A stretch of DNA of 13,326 nucleotides from Burkholderiales bacterium. GTDB taxonomy: Bacteria; Pseudomonadota; Gammaproteobacteria; Burkholderiales; Usitatibacteraceae. The translations under genes and the position numbers were made by a program. The first letter of the stretch is position 1; the number at the start of each line of letters is the position of its first letter. Of this stretch, positions 1 to 7,121 are shown piece by piece. The stretch lies in the NCBI GenBank assembly GCA_025350945.1, contig JANXWW010000124.1, forward strand, positions 1-13,326. Direction: 5' to 3'. The notes under the pieces were generated by a model. It was not told the origin of the DNA, ran no database searches, and was given only the letters and a program-made list of their open reading frames with translations.

Positions 1-293
1 TGGATATAAACGGCAATATTTCCACCGCCGTTATGCTGAACCAGCGCGCCGATATTGGTTTCCCATTGGTCTGCCGAATACGGATTGCCGATTTCCAATG
101 CATCAAGGCTGCGTTGCAGGCGCTTTAAATGCTCGCGCAAACGTAGCGCCTTGCCGTTATAAAACGGAATCACTTCATACACGCCATCGCCAAAAATAAA
201 GCCGCGATCCAGCGGGGAAATGTGGGCATCTTCCAACGGCATAAATTTGCCGTTTAGGAATACGCTCGGCAAGCACATCGCTTCCGTGGTCAT
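1..293 (-). CDS. dat: D-amino acid aminotransferase (class-IV PLP), N-terminal part, truncated by window edge
   Basis: The N-terminal 97 residues of a branched-chain/D-amino acid aminotransferase-like (fold type IV) protein; the rest lies beyond the left edge. Seen: an N-terminal strand reading VFLNGKFMPLEDAHISPLDR, then the family motif DRGFIFGDGVYEVIPFYNG at about residues 31-49, then REHLKRLQRSL. These match the start of D-alanine aminotransferases, which convert D-Ala and 2-oxoglutarate to pyruvate and D-Glu with PLP in the cytoplasm. The PLP lysine would lie outside the window. The ATG is preceded by a good AGGAG Shine-Dalgarno about 6 nt upstream and lies 9 nt after the dacA stop, so it is probably the next gene of the wall operon. 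IlvE or aminodeoxychorismate lyase share the motif. The dat call leans on its position beside D-Ala carboxypeptidase. Confidence 0.8.
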   Translation of the reverse strand, partial: MTTEAMCLPSVFLNGKFMPLEDAHISPLDRGFIFGDGVYEVIPFYNGKALRLREHLKRLQRSLDALEIGNPYSADQWETNIGALVQHNGGGNIAVYI

Positions 294-302
294 CAGGACT
301 CC

Positions 303-1484
303 TTATTTTTTGAACATCAGGCGAATCGCATCCCAGCCGCGCCCCAAAAATCCGGCAGCGGGCACGTCTTCAAGGGCTAACACCGGAATTTCGGCGACCA
401 GTTTATCGTCCTTCGTCAGTTTCATCATGCCCGCTTTTTGATTAATGCCGAGTGGCGCAATCAAGGGCTGCGTGGTGGTGAGTGTGGCTTTCAAATTCTG
501 GAATTTATCTTTGGGCAGCGTCAGCCAAATGTCGCGATCAAAACCGAGCTTGACGGTGTTCTGTGTGCCTTTATAAATTTCCGGCGTGGCTACAGGCTCG
601 CCTTTTTTATAGAGACGCTGCGAATCAAAAAATTGATAGCCGAAGTTCAATAGCTTTTGACTCTCTTGCGTGCGCGCGCCGTCCGAGGCGGTACCGAGCA
701 CGACAGAAATCAAACGCCGCTCACCGCGCTTGGCGGTCGCGATCAAACAAAATCCGGCCGCATCGGTGTGGCCGGTTTTTAATCCATCCACGGTGGGATC
801 AATAAACAGCAGCCGGTTACGATTGGGCTGGGTGATTTTGTTATAAGTAAATTCTCGCTCTTTGTAATACGCGAACTCTTGCGGAAAATCGCGAATCAGC
901 GCGTTGGCCAGCAGCATTAAATCTTCGGCCGTCGAATAATGTTGCGCATTGGGCAGGCCAGTCGCGTTCAGAAAATTGGTGTTTTTCATGCCGAGCCGTG
1001 CGGCTTGTTTGTTCATTAATTGCGCAAATAAATCTTCCGAACCCGCGATGCCTTCGGCGAGTGCGACTGACGCATCATTGCCGCTTTGCACAATCATGCC
1101 GCGAATAAGCGATTCCACGACCGGTGTTTGCTTCGGGTCGATAAACATCCGCGAGCCCTCGGCTTTCCAAGCGCGCTCGGATACGGGCAGCGTTTGCGTG
1201 AGCGTCAGTTTTTTATTTTTAAGCGCATCAAAGACCAAATATGCAGTCATTAATTTGGTCAGCGATGCGGGTTCAAAACGATCACTGGATGCCAAGCCTG
1301 CGAGGATTTGATTGCTGCCCACATCGAATAATACAAACGAGCGTGCGGCAATCGGTGGCGCGGGAATGTCGGTAACCACAGTGGGCGTTTGTGCAGCAGC
1401 CATGGCCGAGATGGCGGATAAAAATAATGCGGCGGCTGATTTTGCAAAATGATTTCGTAACGCGGAAAAATTAAAAGCGATCAT
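303..1484 (-). CDS. dacA: D-alanyl-D-alanine carboxypeptidase (PBP5/6 family)
   Basis: Penicillin-binding protein of the S11 (PBP5/6) family, 393 aa, close to the usual length. It removes the terminal D-Ala from pentapeptide stems in the periplasm. All three active-site motifs are visible: SLTK (Ser74, Lys77), SGN (134-136) and KTG (236-238). An N-terminal signal peptide ends near AMAAAQ (about residue 31). The C-terminal domain finishes with GFLGRGWDAIRLMFKK, an amphipathic helix of the kind that anchors PBP5 to the outer face of the inner membrane. The start lies 13 nt after the rlpA stop; no clear Shine-Dalgarno precedes it, so translation may depend on coupling. It is followed by the aminotransferase gene after 9 nt. 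Function is secure from the motifs; the symbol follows the E. coli mrdA-mrdB-rlpA-dacA order. Confidence 0.95.
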   Translation of the reverse strand: MIAFNFSALRNHFAKSAAALFLSAISAMAAAQTPTVVTDIPAPPIAARSFVLFDVGSNQILAGLASSDRFEPASLTKLMTAYLVFDALKNKKLTLTQTLPVSERAWKAEGSRMFIDPKQTPVVESLIRGMIVQSGNDASVALAEGIAGSEDLFAQLMNKQAARLGMKNTNFLNATGLPNAQHYSTAEDLMLLANALIRDFPQEFAYYKEREFTYNKITQPNRNRLLFIDPTVDGLKTGHTDAAGFCLIATAKRGERRLISVVLGTASDGARTQESQKLLNFGYQFFDSQRLYKKGEPVATPEIYKGTQNTVKLGFDRDIWLTLPKDKFQNLKATLTTTQPLIAPLGINQKAGMMKLTKDDKLVAEIPVLALEDVPAAGFLGRGWDAIRLMFKK

Positions 1485-1497
1485 GAATAGTCAGACT

Positions 1498-2475
1498 TTA
1501 TGGTTTGGTAATAAGCGGTGAAAAATCGTGGGATTGTTTAATTTGTACGACCGCTGCTTCTGCATCGTCGCGGGTTTTGTACGGGCCCAAGCGAACGCGG
1601 TACAAGCCATCTTTATTTACTACCGCAATCGGCTCGCGATTCCAGTCCAGCTCGCGCGTCATGCGCTCGCGAAAAATGTCCGCGTTTTCTAGTGAAGAAA
1701 ACGCACCAAGTTGCAAATAAAATGCATCAGCATCGGCGGAAATTGTCGAGGTCGTAATCACTGTCGGCGCAACAACAGATGCGGCTGATGCCATCACTGG
1801 CGGTGGCACTGCCTCCCCCGCCCCCGCCCCTGCCCCCGCAAAGACGCGCTCCACATTCACTATTGCACTGCCGCGCCGCGCAATATCGAGCTTCGCGGCG
1901 GCAACATAGGAAAGATCAATGATGCGATCGGCATGAAACGGGCCGCGATCATTTACGCGCACCACGATTGATTTTGCATTGGCTGGATTGGTCACGCGCA
2001 CGTATGAGGGCAGCGGCAGTGTCGGATGTGCTGCCGTCATTGCATACATATCGTAAATTTCGCCGATAGATGTTTTCTGGCCGTGAAATTTTTTGCCATA
2101 CCAGGACGCAACACCCGACTGACGAAATTGATCGCTCGACACATTCGGCGCATAAGTTTTGCCAAAAATCGTATAGGGCCGATTGGCACCACGATGCAAG
2201 GTTTCTATACGCGGAATCGCGTCGGGAATTTGTTCGAGATTGGCGGGCAGGTTCTCGCCGGGGCCGTCATCAAGGTAATAGCCGCCGGGTTTGGCAGTCG
2301 TTGTAGATGGCTTTGTTGGGAACTCCACGCGTTTTGGTGTGGAGCCGCAGCCCGCAATAAAAAGTGCGATTAATAAAATTAAAACGCAAGCATTGGTGCG
2401 GCGTTCTAGGTATTTTTGCCTGAAATAACCCGCAGAATGGCGATCTTGATAATTTTCCCCTATGAAAGCGTTCAC
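1498..2475 (-). CDS. rlpA: RlpA septal ring lytic transglycosylase-like lipoprotein (DPBB + SPOR domains)
   Basis: 325 aa from a GTG start that overlaps the rodA stop as GTGA; no ATG, GTG or TTG lies between it and the lipobox. A hydrophobic stretch ends in IAGC, giving a lipidated Cys43 after an unusually long n-region. The double-psi beta-barrel domain spans about residues 118-200. It contains E139 (IGE), H150 (TAAHPTLP) and D176 (VNDRGPF), with the same spacing I recall for the active-site residues of Pseudomonas RlpA, so enzymatic activity on peptide-stripped glycan is plausible. The common TASGE motif reads TSIGE here. The SPOR domain spans about residues 249-325 (FYLQLGAFS to the end) and should target the septum by binding denuded glycan. 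The linker contains AGAGAGAG (213-220), encoded by a G-rich tract listed separately. It sits between rodA and dacA, as in E. coli. Confidence 0.95.
   Translation of the reverse strand: MNAFIGENYQDRHSAGYFRQKYLERRTNACVLILLIALFIAGCGSTPKRVEFPTKPSTTTAKPGGYYLDDGPGENLPANLEQIPDAIPRIETLHRGANRPYTIFGKTYAPNVSSDQFRQSGVASWYGKKFHGQKTSIGEIYDMYAMTAAHPTLPLPSYVRVTNPANAKSIVVRVNDRGPFHADRIIDLSYVAAAKLDIARRGSAIVNVERVFAGAGAGAGEAVPPPVMASAASVVAPTVITTSTISADADAFYLQLGAFSSLENADIFRERMTRELDWNREPIAVVNKDGLYRVRLGPYKTRDDAEAAVVQIKQSHDFSPLITKP
1815..1837 (-). repeat. G-rich hexamer-like repeat, putative G-quadruplex on the rlpA coding strand
   Basis: On the coding (minus) strand four G-runs of 5, 4, 5 and 5 bases are separated by loops of CA, C and C. 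This exceeds the usual G3+N1-7 rule for an intramolecular quadruplex and would be present in the mRNA. It encodes the AGAGAGAG linker between the DPBB and SPOR domains. The structure is inferred only from the pattern. Confidence 0.6.
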
Positions 2476-3584
2476 GTCGCCACCAACTGCTTGTGCGTCG
2501 ATACGCTCATCAAAATACCGATGCCGATGAATAGCGACAAAATCGCGGTGCCACCATAACTCATCAGCGGCAACGGCACGCCGACCACCGGCAAGATTCC
2601 CGTGACCATGCCCATATTGACGAACGCATAAGTGAAAAACGATAGTGTCACCGCGCCCGAAAGCAGGCGCGAAAAAGTGGTGGAGGCATTCATGGCAATC
2701 ATCAATCCGCGGCCGATAATCACCAGATATAACGCCAGCAACAGCAATCCGCCGACAAGACCGAATTCTTCACCGTACACCGCGAAAATAAAATCGGTCG
2801 AGCGCTCAGGAATAAAATCCAGTTGTGCCTGACTGCCAGCCAGCCAGCCTTTACCCAACAACCCGCCCGAGCCAATCGCAATCGTTGATTGAATGATGTG
2901 ATAGCCCGCACCGAGCGGATCGGTGGTCGGATCAAGTAGCGTGTATACGCGTTGCTTTTGATAGTCGTGCAAGAACGGCCAGATAAATGGAATGGCGGCG
3001 CCGGCAGCAACAGCGGCGGCGATCAAAATTTTCCATGAAATCCCGGCTAAAAAAATTACAAAAAAGCCTGCCGAAAAAATCAGAATTGCGGTGCCCAAAT
3101 CAGGCTGCCGCATTACCAGCGCGGACGGCACCACCAGCAGCAATCCGGCAATCGCGTAATCGGCTAGACGCAAGCCCTCTTCGCGTTTATGAAAATACCA
3201 GGCCAGCAATAGTGGCATCGCAATTTTCATGATTTCAGATGGCTGAATAACGGCCATGCCGACATTCAGCCAGCGCCGCGCGTTGTTGCGCGTTTCACCA
3301 AATACGGCGACGCCGATCAGTAATGCCAGTCCCACCAAAAATACCGGAATCGCCAGGCGCATCAGCATCAGCGGTGACATATTGGCAACAATCCACATCA
3401 CCACCAGCGCCACGCAAAAATTGCGCAATTGACCTGCTGCCCGATCAAAGGTATCGCCGCCGGATGCGGAGAAAACCACCGTCAGCGAAATCGCCGCGAG
3501 CACGATAATGGTTACCATCAACGGGCCATCGAGACGGCGCGTGAGAATGTAAAAAACGCGATTAATCGCGGCTATCAGATTCAT
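2472..3584 (-). CDS. rodA: RodA, SEDS-family peptidoglycan glycosyltransferase
   Basis: 370 aa, the usual RodA size, with about ten hydrophobic membrane segments. It is the SEDS polymerase of the elongasome and links lipid II into glycan strands together with PBP2. Family markers: WLNVGMAVIQPSEIMKIAMP (about 105-124), RQPDLGTA (159-166), and the periplasmic motif FIPERSTDF, where Asp264 corresponds to the catalytic Asp262 of E. coli RodA. The start MNLIAAINRVFYILTRRLDG was chosen because the in-frame extension up to 3755 is Arg/Ser/Pro-rich, not membrane-like, and lies wholly inside mrdA in another frame. The start overlaps the 3' end of mrdA by 23 nt and has no Shine-Dalgarno. Instead CCTCCT stands just upstream in the coding sense. 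Translational coupling to mrdA is therefore likely (inference). The stop overlaps the rlpA GTG. Confidence 0.96.
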   Translation of the reverse strand: MNLIAAINRVFYILTRRLDGPLMVTIIVLAAISLTVVFSASGGDTFDRAAGQLRNFCVALVVMWIVANMSPLMLMRLAIPVFLVGLALLIGVAVFGETRNNARRWLNVGMAVIQPSEIMKIAMPLLLAWYFHKREEGLRLADYAIAGLLLVVPSALVMRQPDLGTAILIFSAGFFVIFLAGISWKILIAAAVAAGAAIPFIWPFLHDYQKQRVYTLLDPTTDPLGAGYHIIQSTIAIGSGGLLGKGWLAGSQAQLDFIPERSTDFIFAVYGEEFGLVGGLLLLALYLVIIGRGLMIAMNASTTFSRLLSGAVTLSFFTYAFVNMGMVTGILPVVGVPLPLMSYGGTAILSLFIGIGILMSVSTHKQLVAT

Positions 3585-5487
3585 TTTCAGGAGGCTTAAT
3601 TTTGGTGATGTCGGGTTTTTTGCCGAGCAGATAGAAGTCCAGAATCGCGCGCGCAATTGGTGCCGCCGCCGCCCCACCGAAGCCGCCGTTCTCGACCATG
3701 ACGGCCAGGGCAATCGTGGGTTTGTCGGCGGGCGCATACGCGATATACCACGCATGATCGCGCAGCTTTTCAGTCACGCGACCGGCCACATACTTTTCGC
3801 CGCGCTTGACACCGTAAACCTGTGCAGTGCCCGTCTTGCCTGCGCTCGTGTAGCCTGCGTTTGCGAATGCACGAGCGCCGGTGCCGTCCTTGGTGACTGC
3901 CGCCATTGCGGCTTTAATGAAGGCGACGTTCTCAGTCTTTAGCGCGAGCGGCGTTGCTTTGTTGACATCAGCCTCGGCAGTGGATTTTATTTTCCCCGTG
4001 GCAGCATCGGTGATCTGGCGAACCAGACGCGGTCGCATGGCAACACCATCGTTGGCGATGGTGGCGGTGGCATGGGCCAGCTGTAAAGGTGTGAACGAGT
4101 TGTAGCCTTGCCCAATACCCGCCGAAATGCTGTCGCCCACATACCATTTGCGCGCCTCTGATGTGGCCTTGGCGAAGCGGTTACTTTTCCATTGCTTCGA
4201 AGGCAGGATACCTTCCAGTTCGCCATCAATATCAATGCCGGTCTTGGTGCCGAAACCGAGCGAGCGTAAAAATTTCGCGGTGTCATCAATGTCAGTTTCA
4301 GAGGCGAGCTGGTAGTAATAAGTGTCGCAAGAAATGACAATTGATTTATGCATGTCAACAACACCGTGACCGCCCGGTTTGTCATCGTTCCAGTAATGCG
4401 CCACACCGGGAAGCCTGAATACACCGGGGTCAGAGATGGATTGTTGCGTCGTGCGCTTGCCAGATTCGAGTGCGCTCAATGCCAGAAACGGCTTCAGTGT
4501 CGAGCCCGGGGGATACGCGCCGCGCAACGCGCGATTCAATAGAGGCCGGTCGGCGGACGTATTCAGCAAATCCCAATTTTGCGGGTCAATCCCATCGACA
4601 AATAAATTAGGATCAAAGCCGGGCTTGGACACCAGCGCCAAAATTTCTCCCGTCGCAGGTTCAATCGCGACTATTGAGCCGCGACCCTCGCCAAACAGTT
4701 GTTCGGCGACTTTTTGCAGCTTGATATCGAGCGTCAAGGTGAGATTGTTTCCCGCCACCGGTGCCGTGGTGGCGAGCGAGCGCATCGCCCGCCCGCCTGC
4801 GTCAATTTCCATTTGTTCCGTACCCGTATTGCCATGCAGCTCGTTTTCGTAGCTGCCCTCAATGCCGAGCTTGCCAATGTGATCGGTGCCGCGGTAATTG
4901 GACGAGAGATCAGCATCTTCGATGCGTTTTAAATCGGCGTCGTTAATGCGGCCAATGTAGCCCAGTGCGTGGGACGCCACATCGCCTTGCGGATAATTGC
5001 GAAACAAACGCGGACGAATTTCAAAGCCCGGAAAACGATAGCGATTGACCGCGAAACGCGCGACTTCTTCCTCGGTCAATCGATTACGAATCGGTAATGA
5101 CTCAAAATTTTTGCTCTCTTCCAGCAAACGTTTAAAGCGGCGTTTATCGCGCGGCTGAATTTCAACAATCGCATTCAATTCTTCCAGCATCGCATCCAGA
5201 TTTTTTACGCGCGACGGCATCACTTCAAGCGTGTACGCCGAATAATTTGCGGCCAGCACTTCGTTGTGACGATCCAGAATCAGCCCGCGATTGGGCACCA
5301 CCGGCAAGAGCGAAATACGATTCGCCTCGGCAAGCGTGTGATAGTGATCGCGCTTGATAACCTGCAAATAAACTAATCGCGCCGCAACGGCGCTGAACGC
5401 AATCAGAATTACCAGACCCGCAAACAATGCGCGACTGCGAAAGACGTTAATCTCCAGTTCGCGATTTCGAATAATGGTGCCGATCAT
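3562..5487 (-). CDS. mrdA: Penicillin-binding protein 2, elongasome transpeptidase
   Basis: Class B PBP, 641 aa, full length. It crosslinks stem peptides in the lateral wall and activates RodA. One N-terminal membrane anchor (about residues 19-42) is followed by the pedestal/dimerisation region (GYIGRIN near 176, HIGKLGIEGSYE near 203) and the transpeptidase domain. Active-site motifs: PGSTLKP with Ser329 and Lys332, SCD at 386-388 (the SxD variant of the SxN motif, as in E. coli PBP2), and KTGTAQ starting at Lys551. The start MIGTIIRNRELEINVFRSR lies 9 nt after the mreD stop and begins with the cytoplasmic basic segment normal for the family. The gene overlaps rodA by 23 nt, the typical PBP2-RodA pairing. 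No unusual substitution in the catalytic motifs was noticed. The product is also called PBP2/pbpA. Confidence 0.97.
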   Translation of the reverse strand: MIGTIIRNRELEINVFRSRALFAGLVILIAFSAVAARLVYLQVIKRDHYHTLAEANRISLLPVVPNRGLILDRHNEVLAANYSAYTLEVMPSRVKNLDAMLEELNAIVEIQPRDKRRFKRLLEESKNFESLPIRNRLTEEEVARFAVNRYRFPGFEIRPRLFRNYPQGDVASHALGYIGRINDADLKRIEDADLSSNYRGTDHIGKLGIEGSYENELHGNTGTEQMEIDAGGRAMRSLATTAPVAGNNLTLTLDIKLQKVAEQLFGEGRGSIVAIEPATGEILALVSKPGFDPNLFVDGIDPQNWDLLNTSADRPLLNRALRGAYPPGSTLKPFLALSALESGKRTTQQSISDPGVFRLPGVAHYWNDDKPGGHGVVDMHKSIVISCDTYYYQLASETDIDDTAKFLRSLGFGTKTGIDIDGELEGILPSKQWKSNRFAKATSEARKWYVGDSISAGIGQGYNSFTPLQLAHATATIANDGVAMRPRLVRQITDAATGKIKSTAEADVNKATPLALKTENVAFIKAAMAAVTKDGTGARAFANAGYTSAGKTGTAQVYGVKRGEKYVAGRVTEKLRDHAWYIAYAPADKPTIALAVMVENGGFGGAAAAPIARAILDFYLLGKKPDITKIKPPENESDSRD

Positions 5488-5496
5488 GGCGTGCCG

Positions 5497-6045
5497 CTAA
5501 CTCACCACGCCAGTCGAACGTCGACGCAGCCGCGGAATAGTCGCGATCAGATTGATGATCGGCCACAGCAGCGCACCAAGCATAAGCGAAATCAACATAC
5601 CATAGCCCGGAAAAGCGCGGCCCATGGAAAGATTCAGTAGCACGCCAATCCCTTGTGATACAAACAGGATCGCAATGATGTGCAGCGCTTGTTCGAGCAC
5701 GTTCAATTGCAGCATGCGCAGTCGTAACAACTGCGCCAGAAAGATCGCCACCACGTACACCATGGCGTGTTGACCGAGCAACGCGCTGTCGGCAACATCC
5801 ATGATTAAACCCAGCGCAAAGCCCCAGCCCTGCCCAACGATACGTGGCTCGTGCACGGCCCAATAAAGCAAAATCAGCAGGATAAAATCAGGATGTGAAA
5901 GCAGTGCTGCGCCACCCCAGGGCAATAAATTGAGCAGTAGGCTGACGATAATGGTGATGATGACAAGGCTTAGCGGCGCAGGCAGTCGCATTGCATCGCG
6001 TGAAGCGGGTGATAAATCCATGGCGGCAGGCTTACTGGTTTGCAC
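5497..6045 (-). CDS. mreD: Rod shape-determining protein MreD
   Basis: Small integral membrane protein of the elongasome with about five hydrophobic helices. Family-like segments are LLLNLLPWGG near the N-terminus, then PDFILLILLYWAVHEPRIVG, GLIMDVADSALLGQHAMVY and a basic C-terminus (RLRRRSTG). MreD works with MreC at the inner membrane beside RodA and PBP2. The start is uncertain. A GTG at 6045 follows GAAGGGA with about 5 nt spacing and gives 182 aa with a 14-nt overlap into mreC. The ATG at 6021 gives 174 aa, closer to typical length, but lacks a clear ribosome site. The frame stays open to an ATG at 6150, but that extension is a very basic, shadow-like sequence lying inside the mreC tail and is not credited. 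The stop lies 9 nt before mrdA. Confidence 0.9.
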   Translation of the reverse strand: MQTSKPAAMDLSPASRDAMRLPAPLSLVIITIIVSLLLNLLPWGGAALLSHPDFILLILLYWAVHEPRIVGQGWGFALGLIMDVADSALLGQHAMVYVVAIFLAQLLRLRMLQLNVLEQALHIIAILFVSQGIGVLLNLSMGRAFPGYGMLISLMLGALLWPIINLIATIPRLRRRSTGVVS

Positions 6046-7006
6046 GACGATCCCTTCGGGCAGCATTTGCGTTTTGTGCTGCCGTTTGTCCATTCGCTTG
6101 TGTATTCGCTTGCGCGTCGCGTGCCGTTTTTTTATCGTCTGTGCCGACATCCGGCTTCGGATAAGTTTGTGCGGGATCTTTCAACATCACTTTTACGAAG
6201 CGATGATGCGCGGCGGCCGCGACTGGTTGCGCGACAATTTTCGCGAATGAAAATGCCGGATTTTTTTCAACTTGCGAAACCACCGCCACACCCAGTCCCG
6301 GCGGATAGGTGCCATCTATGCCGGACGTGACGATCTGATCGCCGATCTGCACATCCGAACCCAGTGGCAGCGACGGCACATCAATGGTGCCGTCGCCGCG
6401 CCCGCTGCCAATTGCAATCGCGCGCAGACCATTGCGCACAATCAGCACCGGCAAGGTTTGATCTTTTTCGGTTGATAGTGTCACCTCTGACGACATCACG
6501 CCCACCGCTGTCACCTGTCCCACCACACCATCACCAGCAATCACGGCCAAGCCCGCAGTCACGCCTTGGGTCATGCCTTTATTAATGATGATCTTGCGCG
6601 TGTAAGGGCTGCGCGCATCGCGTATCACTTCAGCAATAAGCCCGGTACCCGAGAAGCGTTGTTGTGCAAGTCCCAGCACATCAAGATACGGCTTTTCAGC
6701 GAGGATGAGGCGACCTTGTTGTCCTTCGGCGGCCAGCGCAAGAACTTTCTGATTGAGTTCGCGATTTTCAGCAAGTAAGCGATCCTGATCAGAAAAATAA
6801 GCGGCCCCGCGAGAAAATATCTGGCCCGGCACCATGAGCGCTTGCTCAACCGGGTTTAACACCGCGCCAATACCCATGCGTGCAAACGACAGCGCCTGAA
6901 AGCGGTGATCCGCAATCATGATCGCGATTGCAACCAAGGTAAAAAAGGTCAAACGCGCCAATGGGCTGGGCCCGCGCGTGAAAAATGGCTCTTGAAACGC
7001 CGACAC
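6032..7006 (-). CDS. mreC: Rod shape-determining protein MreC
   Basis: 324 aa. Bitopic inner-membrane scaffold of the elongasome that binds and activates PBP2 on the periplasmic side. Visible: a short cytoplasmic N-terminus (FQEPFFTRGPSPLARL), one membrane helix at about residues 16-34, a coiled-coil stretch with DQDRLLAENRELNQKVLAL at about 73-92, then the MreC beta-barrel region with GLIAEVIRDARSPYTRKIII, GVVGQVTAVG and DQIVTSGIDGTYPPGLGVA, ending near residue 275. The tail beyond is disordered, rich in Ala, Gln and Asn, and built partly on a 12-bp repeat (residues about 299-314). The start is GTG with AGGG 6 nt upstream; an in-frame TGA a few codons further up excludes a longer form. The 115-bp gap to mreB contains a long hairpin. 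Confidence 0.95.
   Translation of the reverse strand: MSAFQEPFFTRGPSPLARLTFFTLVAIAIMIADHRFQALSFARMGIGAVLNPVEQALMVPGQIFSRGAAYFSDQDRLLAENRELNQKVLALAAEGQQGRLILAEKPYLDVLGLAQQRFSGTGLIAEVIRDARSPYTRKIIINKGMTQGVTAGLAVIAGDGVVGQVTAVGVMSSEVTLSTEKDQTLPVLIVRNGLRAIAIGSGRGDGTIDVPSLPLGSDVQIGDQIVTSGIDGTYPPGLGVAVVSQVEKNPAFSFAKIVAQPVAAAAHHRFVKVMLKDPAQTYPKPDVGTDDKKTARDAQANTQANGQTAAQNANAARRDRRANQ
6065..6112 (-). repeat. Four degenerate 12-bp tandem units in the mreC 3' end
   Basis: Read on the coding strand: CAAGCGAATACA, CAAGCGAATGGA, CAAACGGCAGCA, CAAAACGCAAAT. The first two differ at two or three positions, the later ones are more decayed. They encode four four-residue units each beginning with Gln (QANT, QANG, QTAA, QNAN). 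This points to expansion of the disordered MreC tail by in-frame duplication. Confidence 0.7.
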
Positions 7007-7065
7007 TGATTGCCCTATTCAGCCTAAGAAACTTATTGCGCCAATGTTGAATGATCGATGATGAG

Positions 7066-7106
7066 GTGGGTTTGGCTATTGTTTTTTAAACGATAGCCAA
7101 ACCCAC
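7066..7106. repeat. Long perfect inverted repeat (hairpin) between mreB and mreC
   Basis: Arms GTGGGTTTGGCTAT (7066-7079) and ATAGCCAAACCCAC (7093-7106) are perfectly complementary over 14 bp. Inside, one T/G position is followed by GTTT pairing with AAAC around a TTT loop, so the stem reaches about 18 pairs plus a wobble. On the mreB-mreC transcript no T-run follows the stem (CTCATCATCG), so it is not a canonical intrinsic terminator. It may act as an attenuator, an RNase processing site or an mRNA 3'-end stabiliser that raises mreB relative to the downstream genes (inference). Confidence 0.75.
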
Positions 7107-7121
7107 GATCAAATGATTCGA

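Noticed and set aside
949..1311. 120-codon antisense open frame inside dacA
   Set aside because: Covers the conserved SLTK and SGN region of dacA on the other strand; composition and lack of any family feature mark it as a shadow.
3585..3755. N-terminal extension of rodA to an upstream start at 3755
   Set aside because: It lies fully within mrdA, is Arg/Pro/Ser-rich without family similarity, and RodA proteins start with a short segment like MNLIAAINRV.
6046..6150. N-terminal extension of mreD to the ATG at 6150
   Set aside because: Overlaps mreC by 119 nt; the very basic KKRHATRKRIHKR-type sequence is the frame-shadow of the Gln/Ala/Arg-rich mreC tail.
7066..7106. Intrinsic terminator after mreB
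   Set aside because: The stem is strong but no T-run follows it on either strand, and mreC lies directly downstream in the same cluster.
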